This document shows, piece by piece, positions 59,501 through 64,000 of a stretch of DNA of 64,000 nt. Under the pieces are notes generated by a model, which was given only the letters and a program-made list of their open reading frames with translations, had not been told where the DNA came from and did no database searches. The translations under genes and the position numbers were made by a program. The DNA lies in contig NZ_MLYP01000085.1 in assembly GCF_001866645.1 (NCBI RefSeq), forward strand, positions 1 to 64,000, read 5' to 3'. The stretch is from Streptomyces colonosanans (GTDB lineage: Bacteria > Actinomycetota > Actinomycetes > Streptomycetales > Streptomycetaceae). The number at the start of each line of letters is the position of its first letter. Position 1 is the first letter of the stretch.

Positions 59501-60350
59501 GGCGGCATGATCCCACGAAGCTACGTCCGCTTCTGCTGAGTAAGAAGACCCAAAGTACCTGCATCTGGCATTCCACACCTGCCGCAAGGGGTTGAGGACG
59601 GCTCACGGGCCACACGAAAGCCCGGACATCGCGGGGAACGGTGGTCGGGGGTTGGTCAGTCGACTCCACCAGCTACTCAGCCGTCGCATCTCTCGAATGG
59701 CATGGCTACATGACGGTCGGCGCCGTCACTGTGCTGCGCATGAACGGACGCTGACTCCGCTCGCTCCGGCCGCAGAGCGCCATTCGGTCCTGTTCTCGTA
59801 CGGCTGTCCGCTACCTGAACGACCGTCAGGTTCTGCTCTATCAGCGCCGGCTGACTGAACACGCTGGGCGGGAACTCCGGCGGTCGGCATGCGCGCCACA
59901 CCGCCTGGCATTTTCCTCGCCGGCAACCTTGATGCCTTCCGGCGGCAGACCACGCGGTGTGGCGACGGGTATCCCCTTGGCACCGGGTAGCACCGCCGGC
60001 GGCGCCCGCCGTGTGCCGCTCAGCGGCCCGGGCGCCTGGCTTCTGCGCGCTCGGACGGTCGAGTGGGGGTACGGCCGCCACCTGTGACCAGCAGCACCCC
60101 ATCGGCATCCGCATCCGGGCCGCGCTCATCCTCGGCCGCGGCGCCCTCAACCGGCGCATCGAACTCGCCGGCCTCTGACGCCGGAGGTCAGCTTTGACGC
60201 TGTCTCTCCGGATCTCGAATATCCCGCAGTTCAGGAAAGTTGAGGATAAAGCGCCGTTTTGGATCAACCAAAGGATGGACATGCCCCCCAGTTGGTGCAC
60301 GGCTTAGTCTCTGCGCTGACCGCCTGAGGTGAACCGGGAGTGAGGCGCGG
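59501..60350. other. 0.85-kb gap, no convincing gene
   Basis: Several open frames on both strands lack conserved sequence. A short plus-strand end, HPIGIRIRAALILGRGALNR-RIELAGL-stop near 60178, is protein-like and may be a remnant. The last 150 bases include AT-richer sequence and should contain the promoter of the two-component genes. Confidence 0.35.
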
Positions 60351-61613
60351 ATGAGGATTGGGCAACTCGGAGGGGTGGCGTACGCCATGCCGCCGGCGCT
60401 GCGGCTAGCGTTGAACGGCTTGCTCGTGTCCTCGCTCGTTCTGGCCCTTGCGGTCGTGGTCGGTCCGGGGACGACTGTGGCGAGGCAGGACGCGTCCATC
60501 GTCGTCGCCTTGTGCGTGCTCTTCGCCGCCACGTACGCGGCCGGTTTCGCCGGTCCTGCCAGGCCTGCCGGCGCTCGCCGTCGTGAGGATCGCGCCGAGT
60601 CCGTCGACATGGGCGGGCAGAATCTCGGCCGTGCGGTGCGCTGGCTCGGCGCGATGACTGTGGTGTGGGTCTGCCTCATGGCATTCCATGCGGGGTTCAG
60701 CTGGCTGGCGTTCCCGTTGATTGTGCTGTATGTCCAACTGCTGCCACTGCGGCTGGCAATACCGGCCGTCACCGTGGCTACCGCCATCGTGGTTGCCGCC
60801 AAGGGAGTTCAGACCGGCACGCTGGATATCCCGCATGTGGCCGGGCCGGTGATGGGCGCGCTGGCCTCCACCTTGATGGTGTTCGGGTATCGGTCGGTGC
60901 ACCGGGAGCGCCAGGCCCGCCATGCGCTCATCGGTGAGCTGGTTGTCGCCCGGTACGCGCTGGCGGAGTCGCAGCGGGAGGCCGGCCGACTTGCCGAACG
61001 CCAGCGGCTGGCCCGGGAGATCCACGACACGGTCGCGCAGGGCCTGTCGAGTGTGATCATGTTGTTGCGTGCCGCCGCCGCCGCGCTGCCGCCGGACGCA
61101 TCCGTGGCGCGGGAGCGGACCGCGGCGGCCACCGAGGTCGCCACGGCGAACCTCGCCGAGTGCCGGCACTTCGTGTGCGAGCTGAGCCCGCCGCCCCTGG
61201 TCGAGACGCCCCTGCCCGAGGCGTTGCGCCGGCTGGTCGACCGAAGTGCCGACGACCGTCTCAGCACCGCGTTCCATCTGCACGGGGATCTGTACCCGCT
61301 GGGTGCCGAGTGCGATGTGGCGCTGCTGCGGCTGACCCAGGAGGCGCTGGCCAATGTGCGCGGGCACGCGCACGCTGCCCATTGTGTGGTGAGCCTGTCC
61401 TACCTGGACGACCGGGTCACCCTCGACGTCTTCGACGACGGCAAGGGGTTCGATCCTCAACTGCCCAGGCAGGATGCCCGCGGCGGCTTCGGACTGCACG
61501 GGATGCGCCAGCGGATAGAGGAGCTGGGCGGCGCGCTCACCGTCGAGTCCGCGATGGGTGAGGGGACGGCGGTCGCCGCCAGTCTGCCGATGCCGCAAGG
61601 GGGGACGTCGTGA
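60351..61613 (+). CDS. NarL-type sensor histidine kinase
   Basis: A 420-residue kinase. The N-terminal sensor region has about six hydrophobic segments (LNGLLVSSLVLALAVVVGPG, VVALCVLFAATYAAGFAGPA, AMTVVWVCLMAFHAGFSWLA, FPLIVLYVQLLPLRLAIPAV, TVATAIVVAAKG, MGALASTLMVFGYRSV). HisKA_3 follows with the phosphorylated His in RLAREIHDTVAQGLSSVIML (H225), then the HATPase domain: LRLTQEALANVRGHAHAAHC, VTLDVFDDGKGFDP and GGFGLHGMRQRIEELGGALT. No extracellular domain, so it probably senses the membrane. Its stop overlaps the response-regulator start (GTGA). Confidence 0.9.
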   Translation: MRIGQLGGVAYAMPPALRLALNGLLVSSLVLALAVVVGPGTTVARQDASIVVALCVLFAATYAAGFAGPARPAGARRREDRAESVDMGGQNLGRAVRWLGAMTVVWVCLMAFHAGFSWLAFPLIVLYVQLLPLRLAIPAVTVATAIVVAAKGVQTGTLDIPHVAGPVMGALASTLMVFGYRSVHRERQARHALIGELVVARYALAESQREAGRLAERQRLAREIHDTVAQGLSSVIMLLRAAAAALPPDASVARERTAAATEVATANLAECRHFVCELSPPPLVETPLPEALRRLVDRSADDRLSTAFHLHGDLYPLGAECDVALLRLTQEALANVRGHAHAAHCVVSLSYLDDRVTLDVFDDGKGFDPQLPRQDARGGFGLHGMRQRIEELGGALTVESAMGEGTAVAASLPMPQGGTS

Positions 61614-62470
61614 CCGGGCCGCACACCGACCCCGAGCGGCAGAACTCGGCCGGACCGCCCCCCGCGGCGCGGGTGCGCGTGCTGATCGTCGACGACCACC
61701 CGGTGGTGCGCCGTGGCCTGCGCGCGCTGCTCGAGGACGTGCCCGAGGTCGTGGTGGCGGGTGAGGCGGGGGACGGCGCCGAGGCGCTGCGCATGGTCGC
61801 CGGGTCTGTGGCGGTCGATGTGGTCCTCATGGACCTGCGCATGGGCGGCGGTATCGACGGGATGTCAGGCGCCGCCACCGATGCGGCCGGCAGCGGGGGA
61901 GACGGCGGCGAGCGCATGGACGGTGTCGAGGCCACCCGCCGGATCAGGGCCCTGCCCAAACCGCCCCGGGTGCTGATCCTCACCACCTACAGGACCGATG
62001 CCGAGATCTTCGCCGCCGTCGAGGCGGGTGCGACCGGTTACCTCCTCAAGGACGCACCGGTAAAGGAGTTGATCTCCGCGATACGGGCCACCGCGATCGG
62101 CGAGACCGTGCTGGCTCCGCCCGTTGCCACCCGGCTGCTCGGCCGCACGCGAGCACCGCAGCACAGGCTGACACCACGCGAGATAGAGATCCTCACCCAC
62201 CTCGCAAGGGGACTGTCGAACCGGCAGGTGTCACGAGCCCTGTTCATCAGCGAGGCAACGGTGAAGACCCACCTGGTCCACGTCTTCGGCAAGCTCGGGG
62301 TGGACAGCCGCACCGGCGCCGTGACGGCGGCACTGGCCCGTGGCCTGATCCCCGAGCCGCAGCCAGGCCCCACGTCGCCGACCGCACGACCGAATCCGGC
62401 GGACCCGTCCAACCCGCCCGACCGGCCCGACTTTCCGGATCCCGCAGCGCAGCGAGATTCACGTGCCTGA
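61610..62470 (+). CDS. LuxR/NarL response regulator with Gly-rich receiver insert
   Basis: A 286-residue regulator. The receiver (RVRVLIVDDHPVVRRGLRAL, phospho-Asp D75 in VVLMDLRM, VLILTTYRTD, GATGYLLKDAPVKELISAIR) is followed by a LuxR helix-turn-helix (LTPREIEILTHLARGLSNRQ, VSRALFISEATVKTHLVHVF) and a Pro-rich tail of about 35 residues. Between D75 and MDGVEATRRI, where relatives have only M-P-x, lie about 24 extra residues (GGGIDGMSGAATDAAGSGGD-GGER). The GTG start overlaps the kinase stop, so the two are translationally coupled. Confidence 0.9.
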   Translation: MTGPHTDPERQNSAGPPPAARVRVLIVDDHPVVRRGLRALLEDVPEVVVAGEAGDGAEALRMVAGSVAVDVVLMDLRMGGGIDGMSGAATDAAGSGGDGGERMDGVEATRRIRALPKPPRVLILTTYRTDAEIFAAVEAGATGYLLKDAPVKELISAIRATAIGETVLAPPVATRLLGRTRAPQHRLTPREIEILTHLARGLSNRQVSRALFISEATVKTHLVHVFGKLGVDSRTGAVTAALARGLIPEPQPGPTSPTARPNPADPSNPPDRPDFPDPAAQRDSRA

Positions 62471-62662
62471 CATATCGGCGGCGCCCGGCCGCCGCATCAA
62501 CACGGCACGCGGTCCGCCGACCTTGTGCTGCTGCATCGCTCGCACTTCAAAGCAGCACAACCACACACCACAACCGACGCGTTGTTCCGCCGCGGCGCCG
62601 AATGATTGCGACCGCGTGGCTTTCGCGCGCCCTTGTGCCCCGTAGAGAAGGTCATTGCCTTA

Positions 62663-64000
62663 ATGAGACAGTCACGACCGGCTGAGTCGACCAGATCCTC
62701 AGCCAGCCCGACCACCCCCATAGCCTACCGGCTGACACGCCGTCCAGTGCGGACGGCCCTGGGGGTGCTGACCGCGGCCTGTGTGGCCGGCACACTCGTC
62801 ACCCTGCCAGCCGCCGCCGCAGCAACACCGGCCGCGTCAGTCGCCCAGGCCGCCCAGCCACGGCAGGACGGCCCGGTTGTCGCCACGCACAAGGTCACCC
62901 TCGTCACAGGCGAGGTGGTGACGCTGGAGCGCCACGCAGGCGGCTTCCAGGCAGCAACGGTCGCGCCCACGTCTGCCGGTACCCCAGCGGCGTTCTCCAC
63001 CTTGCGGGTGCGCGATGAGGTCTATGTCATCCCGGATGAGGCACAGCCGTACCTCGCCGCGAACAAGCTCGACCGCGAGCTGTTCAACGTCACCAAACTG
63101 GTTGAGTACGGCTACGACGACGCGCACCGCCCCGCCGTGCCGCTGATCGCGACCTACGCCGGCGCGCCGGGCAAGGCGGGCAAGGCGCTCAAGCAGGACG
63201 CGCCGGCCGGTTCGGTGAAGGAGCACGTGCTGCCCAGCGCCAACGCGGTGGCGTTGCATGCCAGCAAGAAGAAGGCGGCGACGTTCTGGGAGGCCGTCGA
63301 CGACGACACTGCCGCCGCGACGACCAGTCCGAAGCTTGCCGGTGGCATCAAGAAGCTCTGGCTCGACCGGCCGGTGAACGTGACGCTGGACCGAAGTGTG
63401 CCGCAGATCGGCGCGCCGACCGCGTGGGCGGCCGGCTACGACGGCACGGGCACCAAGGTGGCCGTTCTCGACACCGGTATCGACCCCAACCACCCCGATG
63501 TGGCGGGTCGAGTGAAGAAGGCGCGGAACTTCACCGACGATCCCGACGCGGTCGACCATCACGGTCACGGCACGCATGTCGCCTCGACCATCGCCGGCTC
63601 GGGTGCCGCGTCGGGCGGCAAGTACAAGGGTGTGGCGCCGGGCGCCGACCTGTACATCGGCAAGGTCCTCAACAAGGCCGGTGTCGGCCTCGAGTCGGGG
63701 GTCATCGCCAGCATGGAATGGGCGGTCGCCGAGGGTGCGGACGTTGTCAACATGAGCCTGGGTTCGGACGTGCCCAGCGACGGCGCCGACCCGTTGAGCC
63801 AGGCCGTCAACCAGCTCACCGCGTCCTCCGGCACGCTGTTTGTCATCGCGGCCGGAAACGAGGGCTCGGCCAAGTCGACCGTGGGTTCACCGGGTGCCGC
63901 CGACGCCGCGCTGACGGTGGGCGCGGTGTCCAAGTCGGAGGTGCTCGCGGGCTTCTCCAGCCGCGGCCCGCGCAAGGGCGACTTCGCGGTCAAGCCGGAG
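62663..64000 (+). CDS. Secreted S8 (subtilisin-type) protease, 3' end outside the window
   Basis: 446 residues are visible. A signal peptide (TALGVLTAACVAGTLVTLPA) and a propeptide (VTLVTGEVVTLERHAGGFQA through KLWLDRPVNVTLDRSVPQIG) precede the catalytic domain. Asp is in VAVLDTGIDPNHPDV (D270), His in DHHGHGTHVASTIAGSG (H302) and oxyanion Asn in LFVIAAGNEGSAKS (N399). The catalytic Ser (GTSMA motif) should follow beyond base 64000. ATG at 62663 is preceded by GAGAAGG at a somewhat long distance. This large Streptomyces group often carries C-terminal PA or extra domains. Confidence 0.9.
   Translation, partial: MRQSRPAESTRSSASPTTPIAYRLTRRPVRTALGVLTAACVAGTLVTLPAAAAATPAASVAQAAQPRQDGPVVATHKVTLVTGEVVTLERHAGGFQAATVAPTSAGTPAAFSTLRVRDEVYVIPDEAQPYLAANKLDRELFNVTKLVEYGYDDAHRPAVPLIATYAGAPGKAGKALKQDAPAGSVKEHVLPSANAVALHASKKKAATFWEAVDDDTAAATTSPKLAGGIKKLWLDRPVNVTLDRSVPQIGAPTAWAAGYDGTGTKVAVLDTGIDPNHPDVAGRVKKARNFTDDPDAVDHHGHGTHVASTIAGSGAASGGKYKGVAPGADLYIGKVLNKAGVGLESGVIASMEWAVAEGADVVNMSLGSDVPSDGADPLSQAVNQLTASSGTLFVIAAGNEGSAKSTVGSPGAADAALTVGAVSKSEVLAGFSSRGPRKGDFAVKPE

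Noticed and set aside
59677..60300. Several overlapping frames in the gap before the histidine kinase
   Set aside because: None shows conserved motifs or a ribosome-binding site.
1..64000. tRNA or rRNA genes
   Set aside because: Looked for T-loop (GGTTCRA) plus acceptor pairing and for rRNA-like blocks; none supported by eye. A tRNA-finder run would be decisive.

Overview
The window is about 70% G+C, with GTG/TTG starts, Tat-dependent secreted enzymes, many GntR/HxlR/ECF regulators and the family mix of a Streptomyces chromosome (DUF4232, DUF899, DUF6529, DUF1707, PPOX, YciI, WD40 proteins with the Streptomyces-type C-terminus). I see no rRNA, tRNA, ribosomal or other strongly core gene block. 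The best reading is accessory (arm-like) Streptomyces DNA, rich in gene remnants and old insertion sequences.

Layout. 0.1-4 kb: a SUKH (SMI1/KNR4) gene, a run of gene ends (LamG-like, PIG-L-like, SDR, MFS, secreted protein), then an intact DUF899 gene. 4-13.3 kb: a quinone-reductase-like MDR; an exported RidA (frameshifted) beside a Tat-exported PLP aminotransferase; an ECF sigma factor overlapping a small membrane protein; a broken Na+/solute symporter; a DUF3311 protein; the CstA/YbdD pair. 13.3-19.9 kb: small stress or housekeeping proteins (YciI, LUD, zinc ribbon, PPOX, DUF4232, methionine aminopeptidase) among remnants. 20-25.8 kb: a GntR regulator diverging from a cytosine-deaminase-like amidohydrolase and an APC permease, then an imine-reductase-like gene diverging from an HxlR regulator. 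25.9-29 kb: two decayed IS630 copies around a secreted vanadium-haloperoxidase-like protein. 29-31.5 kb: a possible redox module (Y-X4-D lipoprotein, DUF6529 membrane protein, FAD reductase). 31.6-43.4 kb: WD40, recombinase, UTRA, AraC, TagC, IS5 and IS256 fragments interspersed with intact genes (YtcJ-like amidohydrolase, a LigA, VOC, TPR, GyrI-like).

44-51.5 kb is the clearest pathway. It is a compact operon for trans-4-hydroxy-L-proline catabolism: a three-subunit flavin/[2Fe-2S] D-hydroxyproline dehydrogenase, pyrroline-4-hydroxy-2-carboxylate deaminase, 4-hydroxyproline 2-epimerase, 2-oxoglutarate semialdehyde dehydrogenase and a GntR regulator. It lies just downstream of a ruined proline aminopeptidase gene.

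51.5-64 kb: broken carbohydrate and phosphodiesterase genes, a Tat-exported GH109-like protein, a beta-lactamase-fold hydrolase, a DUF1707 protein, an intact TnpB-only IS605/IS1341-type element with hairpin ends and a probable omega-RNA region, a histidine kinase/LuxR response regulator pair whose receiver carries an unusual Gly-rich loop, and the start of a secreted subtilisin that runs off the window.

Several otherwise well-preserved genes differ from an intact frame by one indel (RidA, WD40, the Y-X4-D lipoprotein, L,D-transpeptidase, MFS). Sequencing error must be excluded before calling these true pseudogenes. All assignments come from reading translations and motifs by eye; no database search was run.
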